Positions 17,105 through 26,273 of a stretch of DNA of 64,000 bases are shown piece after piece; position 1 is the first letter of the stretch, and each line of letters opens with the position of its first letter. Both the position numbers and the translations under genes were made by a program. A model generated the notes under the pieces. It did not search any database and had not been told where the DNA came from. It saw only the letters and a list, made by a program, of their open reading frames with translations. The stretch is from positions 186,001 to 250,000 of the forward strand of contig NZ_FSRG01000006.1 of NCBI RefSeq assembly GCF_900129975.1, in the 5' to 3' direction. This DNA is from Halodesulfovibrio marinisediminis DSM 17456 (GTDB lineage Bacteria > Desulfobacterota > Desulfovibrionia > Desulfovibrionales > Desulfovibrionaceae).

Positions 17105-17619
17105 ACTATCCTTCTCGCACGCAATGGTGCTTTTCTGCCGACAAGCGCCTGGGTAAAAAAGAAAACTGCCTTCCTTTTCTACACAAGTCTTACCAACAGC
17201 AAACTGTGATCGTATAAGTTTGCATTGGCGGTTATCTCTTTTTTGACCGTATGTAAATACAGATGCCAGTATTCGGCCAATTATCCTTCAAACTGCGTGA
17301 TAAATAGTGCATTTATGCAACATACAATACACATTCATACCACACACTCAATTAGATACACAAACCGAGCCCCCCTCATACAATCAAAACCGAAAAACAT
17401 TGAATATCTTCCTTGATTTTCTCTATTATATTACGGCAAAGTATTCATCGCATTCCAGCTTAACCTGCTTTATGCACAACATTATGCTTTTTTTGCCCGT
17501 CGTCTATTCACGGCTGGCAACGTTTTATGATATTGTCCCGATAGCTGTGTTAGTAACTTCTGCTCGTTTGAGCATACATAACACAGAGAGATCATATAAA
17601 GTTTTGACAGGAGGACGCA
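17105..17619. other. Intergenic region between divergent rnc and the DRTGG protein gene
   Basis: About 515 bases, AT-rich, with no frame I can support and no recognisable RNA. It must hold the promoters of both divergent genes, but none stands out. Confidence 0.5.
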
Positions 17620-18693
17620 ATGGCTGCAGGAATCTACATTGGCTCAACATCCGGATATTCCGGCAAAAACATGGTTGTTATGGGCATTGGCCTGCGTCTT
17701 CAAAAAGAAGGGTTTGATGTAGGATACATGAAGCCTGTTGGTGCTGTACCGGAAGAACGCGACGGCGTACTTGGTGATCAGGATGCTTTTTTTGTTCAAG
17801 ACATTCTTGGACAGGACGCTCCACCGGAATTCGTAAGCCCTGTTGTTGTTACTCAGGACTTTAAAGTTCGAGCCTTCAGCGGACAATTTGACGATCTTAT
17901 GCCGTCAATCAAGACCGGCTACGAACAGCTTTCCAAAGATAAAGACGCGATGATTGTTGCCGGCTCCGGCTCCATGTACTCCGGCCGCTACTGTAACATC
18001 GACGGCATGCGCGTTGCCAAAGCACTCGGTCTGCCGATCATCGTCATTGACCGTCTGGATAAAGAACTCAACTACGACTACCTTGTCGTCCTCAAAGATG
18101 TTCTTGGAGACAGCCTTGCAGGCGTTATCCTGAATGATATCCCATCCAGCTTTATGAATGAAGTGGACGGCCTTATCAAACCGTTCCTTGAGCGAAACGG
18201 TATTAAAGTGCTCGGTGTTATTCCTAAAGATCCGCTCATGGGCGCTATCAAAGTAAGTGATCTCGCAGAGCGCCTCGGCGGCAGAGTTATCTCCTGCGCG
18301 TCCAAGTCTGAGAAAGTAGTAGAAAACTTCCTCATCGGCACCATGCAGGTTGAAAACTTCATGACACACTTCAGAAAGAATAAAAACTCAGCAGTTATCG
18401 TTGGTGGTGACCGCTCAGACGTGCAGCTTGTTGCCCTTGAAGGCAACTGCCCGTGCCTCGTGCTGACAGGTAACCTATACCCTAACGATATTATTCTTAC
18501 CCGCTCAGAGGTACTGAATATTCCTATCGTTGTAGTACGCGACGACACCTACACCGTAGCTAAGAAAATGGAAGCTATTCTTTCCAGACACAAGTTACGT
18601 GATGTTATTAAAATCCGTCAGGGTGCTCAGCTTGTAAGCTCTTCCATCGATTTCGATTACATTAAAGAATGTATGGGACTGGAAGATAAATAA
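17620..18693 (+). CDS. BioD-like NTPase with DRTGG domain (phosphotransacetylase N-terminal-like)
   Basis: A 357-residue protein. The N-terminal half resembles dethiobiotin-synthetase-type P-loop proteins (start: GIYIGSTSGYSGKNMVVMGI, a variant loop). Residues about 215-325 form a DRTGG domain. The same two regions precede the catalytic domain in long phosphate acetyltransferases, but the catalytic domain is absent, so it is probably a regulatory or nucleotide-sensing protein. A strong AGGAGG lies before the ATG. No acetate gene is adjacent. The function is not established. Confidence 0.75.
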   Translation: MAAGIYIGSTSGYSGKNMVVMGIGLRLQKEGFDVGYMKPVGAVPEERDGVLGDQDAFFVQDILGQDAPPEFVSPVVVTQDFKVRAFSGQFDDLMPSIKTGYEQLSKDKDAMIVAGSGSMYSGRYCNIDGMRVAKALGLPIIVIDRLDKELNYDYLVVLKDVLGDSLAGVILNDIPSSFMNEVDGLIKPFLERNGIKVLGVIPKDPLMGAIKVSDLAERLGGRVISCASKSEKVVENFLIGTMQVENFMTHFRKNKNSAVIVGGDRSDVQLVALEGNCPCLVLTGNLYPNDIILTRSEVLNIPIVVVRDDTYTVAKKMEAILSRHKLRDVIKIRQGAQLVSSSIDFDYIKECMGLEDK

Positions 18694-18706
18694 TTTTTAG
18701 ATTGTT

Positions 18707-18775
18707 GCCTCAGGCGGTTGGGGAGAACCTTGTTGAAACAAGGTTCTCCCCCAGACCCCCTTCCAAAAACTTTTT
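18707..18775 (+). repeat. Dispersed palindromic repeat, copy A
   Basis: Starts GCCTCAGGCGG and contains an internal hairpin in which GGGAGAACC pairs with GGTTCTCCC, then CCAAAAACTTTTT. It matches copies B to E in this window in order and spacing, with several base changes. It may also act as a terminator after the DRTGG protein gene. Confidence 0.75.
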
Positions 18776-18886
18776 CCTACGATACCAGCACGTTGTTTAC
18801 AATAACCAGCGGCTTAAACAAGCTCCGTTCCTCTTTCTCAGGGGTATTCATCTTCAGCTATATTTAACATTCCATGTGAACAATGA

Positions 18887-20071
18887 ATGACTACGAATAG
18901 CACGCCACACAGCGCATTGCCTTTTCAAAAGGTACTTCCGTATCTATGCCTGCTTGCGCTTATTTTCTACGTTAACTGCGTTGAACGTGCGTTATTGTCG
19001 CCATTGCTTGTTTCTATTCAAAAAGAATTTAACTTCTCGTACACACTTACTACAAGCCTGCTTGTAGTTCGCTCTTTGGGACTAAGCCTCAGCCTTATTG
19101 CCAGCAGTTTTCTCGCCACACACATCACGCATAAGACCATCATCACACTATCCATATTTTTTTCTGGAGCAAGCTTTGCCCTGTTATCCATGACAACCTC
19201 CTATCTGCAACTTCAGTTAGGGCTATTGTGTTTTGGACTTTCCGCCGGACTGTATTTTCCGTCCGGAATGGCAACGCTTGCATCAATGGTAAAAAAAGAA
19301 GACTTAAGCAAAGCTTTTTCAATTCATGAACTTGCGCCAAACATTGCGTTTATTACAGCGCCATTCATCGTGGAAATTATGCTCTCATTCACGGACTGGC
19401 GTGGTGCAATGCGTTACGTTGGTATAGCTGCCATGTTGCTTGCTCTCCTCTTTGCTCTTCTGTGCAAAGGAGGTCATGACCATGGTGCTCCTCCACGTTT
19501 CTCCACACTCAAACGCATACTGACCAAGCGCAACACATGGATTTTCTTTACCCTTGCAGGCATAGGGCTAACACTGGAAATAGCGCCATATTATGTGTTA
19601 CCGTTATTTCTGGTCGACCAACAAAACATGACCACTGCCGACGCAAACAGCCTGCTGGCTATATCCAGACTGGCAACACCGGTAATGGCACTTTCTGCAG
19701 GCTTTGTAGCGGGCAAAACAGGCGTGAAGCCGCTCCTGTTCACAGGATTCACACTAAGCGGAATTTCCCTCGCGCTTATGGCAACCATGCAAGGTGTAGC
19801 CCTATCTGCGGCAATCATTGCTCAGCCGCTATTTCCGGCTATTCTGTTTCCTGTAATTTTCAAGCTTTTTTCAGATTTCTTTCCATCGGAAGAACAGTCT
19901 CTCGTGCTCGCAATTACAATGCCGTTTATCGGCTTTATCGGTGCCGGTATCATGCCGAACTTTATGGGATACTGCGGAGACGTACTCTCCTTTGAGGTCG
20001 GTTTCGGCATTCTTAGTGCGCTGACCTTCGCAAGTATAGTTGCACTATTTATTACGCCATCAACAGATTAG
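18887..20071 (+). CDS. Major facilitator superfamily transporter
   Basis: A 394-residue carrier with about twelve membrane helices. An acidic-basic loop between helices 2 and 3 is only loosely like the MFS motif (THITHKTI). The cytoplasmic middle loop is at about residues 195-215 (HDHGAPPRF). Substrate unknown; the general pattern fits exporters or organic-anion carriers. The ribosome-binding site is weak. No neighbour suggests a substrate. Confidence 0.85.
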   Translation: MTTNSTPHSALPFQKVLPYLCLLALIFYVNCVERALLSPLLVSIQKEFNFSYTLTTSLLVVRSLGLSLSLIASSFLATHITHKTIITLSIFFSGASFALLSMTTSYLQLQLGLLCFGLSAGLYFPSGMATLASMVKKEDLSKAFSIHELAPNIAFITAPFIVEIMLSFTDWRGAMRYVGIAAMLLALLFALLCKGGHDHGAPPRFSTLKRILTKRNTWIFFTLAGIGLTLEIAPYYVLPLFLVDQQNMTTADANSLLAISRLATPVMALSAGFVAGKTGVKPLLFTGFTLSGISLALMATMQGVALSAAIIAQPLFPAILFPVIFKLFSDFFPSEEQSLVLAITMPFIGFIGAGIMPNFMGYCGDVLSFEVGFGILSALTFASIVALFITPSTD

Positions 20072-20142
20072 CACACTGAATAACTTGACAGTTGCACAAC
20101 GAATACCTACCTAAAGCCGGAACTTACTTTAAGGAGCAGAAC

Positions 20143-20496
20143 ATGGCTTATGAAATTAAATTAGTTAAATTGGTGAGCGGAGACATGCTCATTGGCAAAG
20201 CAAATGTTGAAGAAGGTATGCTTACCGACGTTGCTGTTTTGCAGACTGTCCCTACTCAGCAAGGCGTTCAGATGATGCTCCTGCCTTTCGGTTACCCGTT
20301 TGAGCAAGATTTCGACGCTAAAATTTCTACCGCACACGTAATCTACGAATACAAAGAGTGTCCGGAAGATCTTAAAACAAAATATCTGGAAGCTACTTCC
20401 AACCTTACCGTTTCCACCAGTGGTCTTGGCAACCTCGACCTTCAGGGCGGCGCAGGCGGTAACGTTACCGACATCTCCCAGCTTCTGAAAAAATAG
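20143..20496 (+). CDS. Conserved small protein with an Sm-like sequence pattern
   Basis: 117 residues, unknown function. AAGGAG placed just before 20143 fixes the start. The first 75 residues (LVKLVSGDMLIGK, then MLLPFGYPFEQDF and HVIYEYK) follow a strand pattern like small Sm-fold proteins of T4-like and cyanobacterial phages. Those also have a short C-terminal extension after a 'P..L...Y' helix. The C-terminal 35 residues are rich in Gly, Ser and Thr and probably flexible. RNA binding would be a guess. It stands between an MFS gene and a radical SAM gene. Confidence 0.7.
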   Translation: MAYEIKLVKLVSGDMLIGKANVEEGMLTDVAVLQTVPTQQGVQMMLLPFGYPFEQDFDAKISTAHVIYEYKECPEDLKTKYLEATSNLTVSTSGLGNLDLQGGAGGNVTDISQLLKK

Positions 20497-20519
20497 TTAG
20501 TTACATCAATATGTTTCCT

Positions 20520-20552
20520 AAGAGGCGGCAGCAGTGTCGCCTCTTACCTATT
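20520..20552 (+). terminator. Weak terminator-like hairpin
   Basis: AAGAGGCG pairs with CGCCTCTT around a ten-base loop. Only a loose T-rich stretch follows. It lies between the Sm-like gene and the radical SAM gene. Confidence 0.4.
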
Positions 20553-20576
20553 TTGCACAATATATAAGGACATTCC

Positions 20577-23153
20577 ATGCGTGAATTGCTGCAATTGGTT
20601 CCAAAACCAAGCCGTTACCTCGGTATTGAAGAGGGAACCATTCACAAACAGGGTAAAGACATCTCCATCCATGTAGCACTTGCATTCCCAGATATGTACG
20701 AAGTGGGTATGTCATACCTTGGTCAAAAAATTCTTTACGGAATTCTCAACGAACGAGAAAACTGGTGGGCCGAGCGTGTATTTACCCCATGCGTAGAAAC
20801 TGCACAGGTGCTTCGCGACCATAACACCCCGCTTGCAACGCTGGAATCCGACACCCCGCTTGGCAACCTCGACATGATCGGTTTCCATGTTACCCACGAG
20901 CTGTGCTACACCAACATCCTGTACATGCTTGACTTAAGCGGAATTCCATACCGTGCAGCAGACCGTGGCGACACACTGGACACCCCTATCATCATGGCTG
21001 GCGGCGGCTGTACCTTATCTGCCGAGCCGCTTGCACCGTTCATGGATCTCATGACCCTCGGTGAAGGCGAATTCATGATGGTAGAACTGCTCGAAACACT
21101 TGAGCAGTGCAAAAAAGAAAACACATCCCGACACGAATTTCTTCTTCGTGCAGCTAAAATTCCGGGCGTATACGTACCTTCCTTCTTTGAAGCAAAAGAA
21201 GAAGGCACCGTGCTCGAGCCGACCGAAGACATCAACCCGCGTCCTACACGCCGCGTAGTGCCGCAGATGGACGACGCAAAGTTCCCTACAAGCCAACCGA
21301 TCCCTTTCGGCGCGGTGCATAGCCGCCTTGCGCTGGAAATTGGACGTGGTTGTACCCGCGGTTGTCGCTTCTGTCAGGCAGGTATGACCTACCGCCCTGC
21401 GCGAGAACGCTCCGTAGTGAACATTGAAGAAATCGTACAGGAAAGCCTCACAACCACAGGCTACGACGATCTTTCTTTCCTTTCCCTTTCCACAGGTGAC
21501 TTCTCAGCCCTCAAAGAGCTGTTTATGAACACCGTAGATCGTTGTGCACAGGAACAAGTTTCTGTTTCCCTGCCGTCCCTGCGTGTAGGCTCCATTGATG
21601 ATGACATCATGGACAAAATGGCTTCCATTCGCCGCACAGGCGCGACACTTGCGCCGGAAGCTGGTAGCCAGCGTCTACGTGACGTTATCAACAAAGGCAT
21701 CACTGAAGAAGCTATCATCACCCACGTACGTAAGCTCTACCAGCACGGCTGGCAGCAGGTTAAACTGTACTTCATGATCGGTCTGCCGACTGAAACTTAC
21801 GAAGACCTCGATGCGATAGTTGAACTTTGCCGTAAAGTGCGCGGTGCAGCAGGCAAGCGCATTCAGGTTACCGCAGGCATTTCTCCGTTCGTACCTAAGC
21901 CGAACACTCCGTTCCAGTGGGAAGCACAAATTTCTTACGACGAAATCCGCAACCGCATTTACTACCTTCGTGACAAGTTCAAGCAGGAAAAATGCATGCG
22001 TATGCGCTGGCATGAACCGGAATCCAGTCTTCTCGAAGGCATCTTCTCCCGCGGTGACCGCCGCCTTGCAGACGTTGTTGAAACTGCATACGCAAAAGGT
22101 GCTGTATTCAGCAGCTGGGTTGAGCACTTCTCTCTCGAGCCATACATTGAAGCACTCGAAGAGCACGGTCTCACCATTGATGAATACACAGGCGCTCGCG
22201 CCCTTGACGCAGCTCTCCCGTGGGATCATCTCAACAACGGTGTGACTAAAGACTTCCTCCTTCGCGAACTTAAGCGCGCAAAAGAAGAAAAAGTAACTGA
22301 AGACTGCCGTTACGGTGCATGCCGAGTCTGTGGTGCCTGTGATAAAGGTGCAAAAGAGTCTGAGCTGGAGCGTCTTACCCCAGACACAAAATACCAGAAC
22401 GTTCTCAACAACGAAGCACGAGATCAAAAAGCACACGAAATCGAGCTGGATGACAATGGTAAAATAGTCATCAAGGCATCAGCAACTAACAAGCCACCAA
22501 AGCTTGCAGAGCATCTTACTGTAAAAGCTGCGCACATGCGCATCTGGTACACCAAAGAAGATGCATCCATCTTCCTTTCACAGCTCGAGTTGCAGTCCAT
22601 TTTTGAGCGCATCTTCCGTCGAGTTGAGCTTCCGCTCACTTTCTCTCAAGGATTCCATCCACTGCCGCTCATCTCATTCGGCCGTGCTCTGCCAATCGGC
22701 GTAGCTAGTAAAAAAGAATGGGTGAACATATTCCTGCGTGAAGAATTCACACCGGAAGAGGTATTCAAAAAACTCATTTCAGCGTTCCCTACCGGTATGC
22801 ATCCAGTAGCTGTAGAAAAGCTGACAATGGCGAAAAAACAGGCTCAGCCATACGCTGAGACCTTCAAAGTAGAATACGTGGGCGACAAAGCACGTGAAGC
22901 GGACTTCATCCAAGCATTCAAAGACATGCTCGAAGAAGAGTCCATCATGTGGACACGTGAAACCAAGAAAGGTGAACGCACCATGGACGTACGTCCAGTG
23001 TTCGCAAAAGTTATCTTCAACGAAGAAGATATCACCATCACCCTTGATTGGTCAGAGATCTACGTATCTCCGGTCAACATCGTAAAAGCCATCACACCAG
23101 GCTTCGATGTCCTCGACTTCAAGATGACCAAGCTCGATCAGCACATGCCTTAA
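20577..23153 (+). CDS. Radical SAM protein fused to a DUF2344 domain
   Basis: An 858-residue fusion. The N-terminal part resembles a B12-binding-like region. The radical SAM cluster motif CTRGCRFC lies near residue 260, followed by a typical TIM-barrel (GATLAPEAGSQRLRD). The last 200 residues, starting near AAHMRIWYTKED, match DUF2344, which in many bacteria is a separate gene next to RNase E/G. An internal CxxC cluster (CRYGACRVCGACDKG) at about residues 580-595 may bind a further metal centre. The reaction is unknown; RNA modification or processing is a reasonable guess from family context. AAGGA precedes the start. Confidence 0.88.
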   Translation: MRELLQLVPKPSRYLGIEEGTIHKQGKDISIHVALAFPDMYEVGMSYLGQKILYGILNERENWWAERVFTPCVETAQVLRDHNTPLATLESDTPLGNLDMIGFHVTHELCYTNILYMLDLSGIPYRAADRGDTLDTPIIMAGGGCTLSAEPLAPFMDLMTLGEGEFMMVELLETLEQCKKENTSRHEFLLRAAKIPGVYVPSFFEAKEEGTVLEPTEDINPRPTRRVVPQMDDAKFPTSQPIPFGAVHSRLALEIGRGCTRGCRFCQAGMTYRPARERSVVNIEEIVQESLTTTGYDDLSFLSLSTGDFSALKELFMNTVDRCAQEQVSVSLPSLRVGSIDDDIMDKMASIRRTGATLAPEAGSQRLRDVINKGITEEAIITHVRKLYQHGWQQVKLYFMIGLPTETYEDLDAIVELCRKVRGAAGKRIQVTAGISPFVPKPNTPFQWEAQISYDEIRNRIYYLRDKFKQEKCMRMRWHEPESSLLEGIFSRGDRRLADVVETAYAKGAVFSSWVEHFSLEPYIEALEEHGLTIDEYTGARALDAALPWDHLNNGVTKDFLLRELKRAKEEKVTEDCRYGACRVCGACDKGAKESELERLTPDTKYQNVLNNEARDQKAHEIELDDNGKIVIKASATNKPPKLAEHLTVKAAHMRIWYTKEDASIFLSQLELQSIFERIFRRVELPLTFSQGFHPLPLISFGRALPIGVASKKEWVNIFLREEFTPEEVFKKLISAFPTGMHPVAVEKLTMAKKQAQPYAETFKVEYVGDKAREADFIQAFKDMLEEESIMWTRETKKGERTMDVRPVFAKVIFNEEDITITLDWSEIYVSPVNIVKAITPGFDVLDFKMTKLDQHMP

Positions 23154-23178
23154 TCGCTGATTAGCTACTAGGTAGTAA

Positions 23179-23214
23179 AACAAAAGCCCGTCACATTGTG
23201 ACGGGCTTTTGTTC
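23179..23214 (+). terminator. Terminator of the radical SAM gene
   Basis: A near-perfect stem of about 16 bp (centre CCCGTCACA with its complement) followed by T-rich DNA. Confidence 0.9.
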
Positions 23215-23267
23215 TTTTATGCTTGCGGCGCTGGAGCGTCTTGCCTTCGGCGATTCTGCGGGGCTTT

Positions 23268-23340
23268 GCCTCCGGCGGCCAGAGAACCCTTTTGTAAAAG
23301 GGCTTCTCTGGGCTCTCCTAAAACTTTTAGGAGCGAAAAA
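23268..23340 (+). repeat. Dispersed palindromic repeat, copy B
   Basis: Contains GCCTCCGGCGGCCAGAGAAC, a hairpin around TTTTGTAAAA and a trailing CTAAAACTTTTAGGAG. The sequence just before it (23221-23267) has GC-rich text that may be part of a longer unit. Copy C lies 151 bases away in the opposite orientation. Confidence 0.8.
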
Positions 23341-23457
23341 GTATCGTTATAAAGCTCGTTGGTAGCCGCGAGATAGCTACCTTTCTATAGTAAAAAACGC
23401 ATTATTTTATTAATACAACGGTCAGTTATTATTTTCGAAGAAAGGTAATGATGCTTT

Positions 23458-23566
23458 AGCCGCGAGGCAGTCATAAAAAACGTGCTATTCTCGCAGTTAA
23501 AAGTCTTTGGAAAGGGGTCTGGGGAAGAACCTTTCTACAGAAAGGTTTTCCCCAGCCGCCGGAGGC
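23458..23566 (-). repeat. Dispersed palindromic repeat, copy C
   Basis: On the minus strand it reads GCCTCCGGCGGC, a hairpin centred on TTTCTGTAGAAA, CCAAAGACTTTTAACTGCGAG and then GCCTCGCGGC. It lies just after the xer stop codon and faces copy B. Confidence 0.8.
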
Positions 23567-23597
23567 TCGTCGAAGACCTGCCGGAGGCATATTCTTA

Positions 23598-24575
23598 CTA
23601 CTTCCCGCCCGGATGCGCCTTGTCGTAGACCTCGACAAGCTTAGCGATAGTGAGATGAGTGTACCGTTGCGTAGTTGTGAGCCGCGCGTGACCAAGTAAT
23701 TCTTGTACGCTACGCATATCGGCTCCTGCTTCAAGGAGGTGCGTTGCGAAGGAATGACGCAGACTATGCGGCGATACGGCTTGCGGCAGTCCAACGCGCT
23801 TACAAAGGTCTTCAATGATACGCGCAGCCTGACGTCTATTGAGTCTACCGCCACGAGCACCAAGGAACAAGGCTAGCTCTTGTCCTGATGGGTCGAGCTT
23901 GTCACGTACGGAAGCCCATGCATTGATGGCTTCCTTGGCTGTATCAGAGAGAGGCACAACGCGCTCTTTATCACCTTTACCTGTGACACGAACTATGCCT
24001 GAATTCACGTTGATGTCATGAACGTTAAGCCGAAGAGCTTCGGATATACGCAGACCTGAACCATAAAGAAGCTCTGCGAGTGCGAGATCTCGGAGCAGCT
24101 GCTCTTCCTTGAACGCACGCTTACGAGTAGATTCAGCTACGAGTTGCTTCTTTTTGTTCAACACTTCGAATGTCTGGTCTACATTGAGCGCAGTCGGATG
24201 CTTTTGCGGCGCCTTTGGGTTACGTACGCCTTCTGTAGGAATATTCTGAATAAGTTTACGTTTTGCCATGTACTTAAAAAAACCGCGCAGCGCAGAAAGC
24301 TTACGTCCCATGGAGGTCTTACCCAACTGAACCCGATGTAGCTCAGCTAGAAAGCCTCTTATATGTTCACGTTTAATCTTTTCCGGCTGATCAAGCGTAT
24401 TCTGTGTACGGTGCAGATACGTTTCGAACTGGTGCAAATCACGCGCGTAAGCTTCCACAGTAGCGCCAGAATACCCTTTTTCGATACTCAGATGCCCTAT
24501 GTACATTTCAGCCATATCCGGAAGTTCCGGTAATTCACCATCAAACGTATCATCCGCAAACATGTTCTTCTCCAT
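23598..24575 (-). CDS. xerC: Tyrosine recombinase, XerC/XerD family
   Basis: A 325-residue site-specific recombinase, normally acting with a partner to resolve chromosome dimers at dif. All six catalytic residues are present: Arg175, Lys200, His270, Arg273, His296 and Tyr305. The N-terminal SAM-like core-binding domain covers about residues 20-110. I cannot tell XerC from XerD by eye. GGAGAAG lies inside the first codons, so the real start may be the fifth codon (24563). It follows dprA after 36 bases, an arrangement common for xerC. Confidence 0.9.
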   Translation of the reverse strand: MEKNMFADDTFDGELPELPDMAEMYIGHLSIEKGYSGATVEAYARDLHQFETYLHRTQNTLDQPEKIKREHIRGFLAELHRVQLGKTSMGRKLSALRGFFKYMAKRKLIQNIPTEGVRNPKAPQKHPTALNVDQTFEVLNKKKQLVAESTRKRAFKEEQLLRDLALAELLYGSGLRISEALRLNVHDINVNSGIVRVTGKGDKERVVPLSDTAKEAINAWASVRDKLDPSGQELALFLGARGGRLNRRQAARIIEDLCKRVGLPQAVSPHSLRHSFATHLLEAGADMRSVQELLGHARLTTTQRYTHLTIAKLVEVYDKAHPGGK

Positions 24576-24611
24576 CGCAACAGCGGCTTACAAAAAAATA
24601 TCTTAAGGCAT

Positions 24612-26264
24612 CTACACCTTTTTGTACTTCATCCCCGGCAACTGCTGTACAAGTCCGGAAACCTCCAGCATTAACAAAGCAGTGCTTATCTTTGATGCTG
24701 GAACAAAGAGCATTCTACTGAGCACATCAATATGCACCGACTCCTCACCGGTAAGCAGCAGAATAATCTGATCTTCAAGAGGGGCATCTAGATCGATCAC
24801 TTTTTCTTCAAGCGGTAAAATATCCGCATGCACCAGAAGCTTTGCCTTTGGAAGCTCTACCCCTTCGTCAGCACTCAAATCAGGCTCAACTTCAGTTGAT
24901 TTTGATTCTAACGAAGTCGCTTCATCGGCACTAATTCCATCTGCAACGAACGCCACAGATTCAGCAGGGCTGCTCAACGGAATCTCGATAACTTCCGGTA
25001 TAGAACGAAGCTGCTCTTCAATACTTAGCTCTTGATTAGATTCTGGATTTGTACAGTCAGCTACGTCCCATTCAACCGTTGAAATATCCACATCAACAGA
25101 CTCATTCATGATCGGCTCTTGAGAGTCCATGTCAGGCACAGCTTGTTCAGATGCACTCTGCCCCGAAGCAGAGATGCCTGACTCTGTATCGATGGCAGTT
25201 AATTCCGACGCTGCGCCAACTTCGGCAACGTTCACATCTTCCTTAAATTCTGGAAAATCTGGTAATGGTGAGGCAGCAGAAGGCTGAACAGAAGAGCTTA
25301 CAGATGCGATATCTCCTGTTCTAGTGAAGTTATCAAGCGAAATTCCGAGCAACGGCGCGATAGATACAAGAATATCGTCACACGAGAACACTGCAGTTGC
25401 TCCCTGACGGATAAGCTCATGACAACCGGATGAAGTGCGAGACTGCATGCGCCCTGGAACCGCAAAGACCTCTCGCCCCTGTTCCAAAGCATGACGTGCG
25501 GTAATAAGACTGCCGCTTTTCGACAGCGCTTCAACAACAAGCACTCCTAAAGACAGTCCACTGATAATGCGGTTTCTGAGTGGGAAATTACGCCCTTCCG
25601 GTGGCATGTTAGGAGGAAATTCTGTGACAATAATACCTTGCTCCGCCACATCAAAAAACAGGTCTTTATTTTCCGGCGGATAGACATGCGATATGCCAGT
25701 ACCAAGCACAGCAACAGTACTCCCCCAGCCCGAAAGAGCATTGGCGTGCGCCACAGAATCAATGCCTCGCGCTAAGCCGGAAACCGTAGTCACCCCCGAA
25801 GCAGAAAGCGTTTTACTAAGCATTTCTGTAGTACGGATTCCGTCGTTCGAACAACGTCTGGAGCCAACAACCCCGATTGCCGGATTTTTCAGCAGGGAAG
25901 CATCACCTTTGTAGTACAGGAACAGAGGTGGGTCTGGAATTTCACGTAGCAATTCAGGATAGTCAGAATCTGACCACAGCAGCACCTCACAAGCAACTTG
26001 ACCGGCGTTATCCCATTCCTTACGAGCCTGTTCACGCCAGCGGTTGCTCAATACTGCCTCAACCACTTTTGCAGAAATTGATGCCCGTGATGACCAGTTT
26101 TTAATATCTTTCAAAGCAGCACTGGCAGAACCAAATTCAACCAGAAGTCGCTTTGCTGTTCGAAACCCGATGCCTGCGGTATACCGAAGCGCCAACGACG
26201 CCCAAAATTCTTCACGCCTTTCTTCCGACAATGTCGCAAGACAGCTTACAGGAGATGCATTCAT
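24612..26264 (-). CDS. dprA: DNA processing protein DprA with a long acidic insertion
   Basis: Loads RecA on incoming single-stranded DNA during natural transformation. The Rossmann-like core at about residues 95-300 has GVVGSRRCS, SGLARGIDSVAH and PLRNRIISGLS. A winged-helix domain ends the protein (about 493-550). Between them lies a run of about 180 residues (310-490) rich in Glu, Asp, Ser and Ala with no fold I recognise; typical DprA has only a short linker there and is about 360-380 residues. The start lies nine bases after the cpoB-like stop. Confidence 0.93.
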   Translation of the reverse strand: MNASPVSCLATLSEERREEFWASLALRYTAGIGFRTAKRLLVEFGSASAALKDIKNWSSRASISAKVVEAVLSNRWREQARKEWDNAGQVACEVLLWSDSDYPELLREIPDPPLFLYYKGDASLLKNPAIGVVGSRRCSNDGIRTTEMLSKTLSASGVTTVSGLARGIDSVAHANALSGWGSTVAVLGTGISHVYPPENKDLFFDVAEQGIIVTEFPPNMPPEGRNFPLRNRIISGLSLGVLVVEALSKSGSLITARHALEQGREVFAVPGRMQSRTSSGCHELIRQGATAVFSCDDILVSIAPLLGISLDNFTRTGDIASVSSSVQPSAASPLPDFPEFKEDVNVAEVGAASELTAIDTESGISASGQSASEQAVPDMDSQEPIMNESVDVDISTVEWDVADCTNPESNQELSIEEQLRSIPEVIEIPLSSPAESVAFVADGISADEATSLESKSTEVEPDLSADEGVELPKAKLLVHADILPLEEKVIDLDAPLEDQIILLLTGEESVHIDVLSRMLFVPASKISTALLMLEVSGLVQQLPGMKYKKV

Positions 26265-26273
26265 ACTAACTTA

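Noticed and set aside
24612-26264. The long DprA as two fused genes
   Set aside because: The insert has no recognisable domain; the frame is continuous and ends in the normal winged helix.
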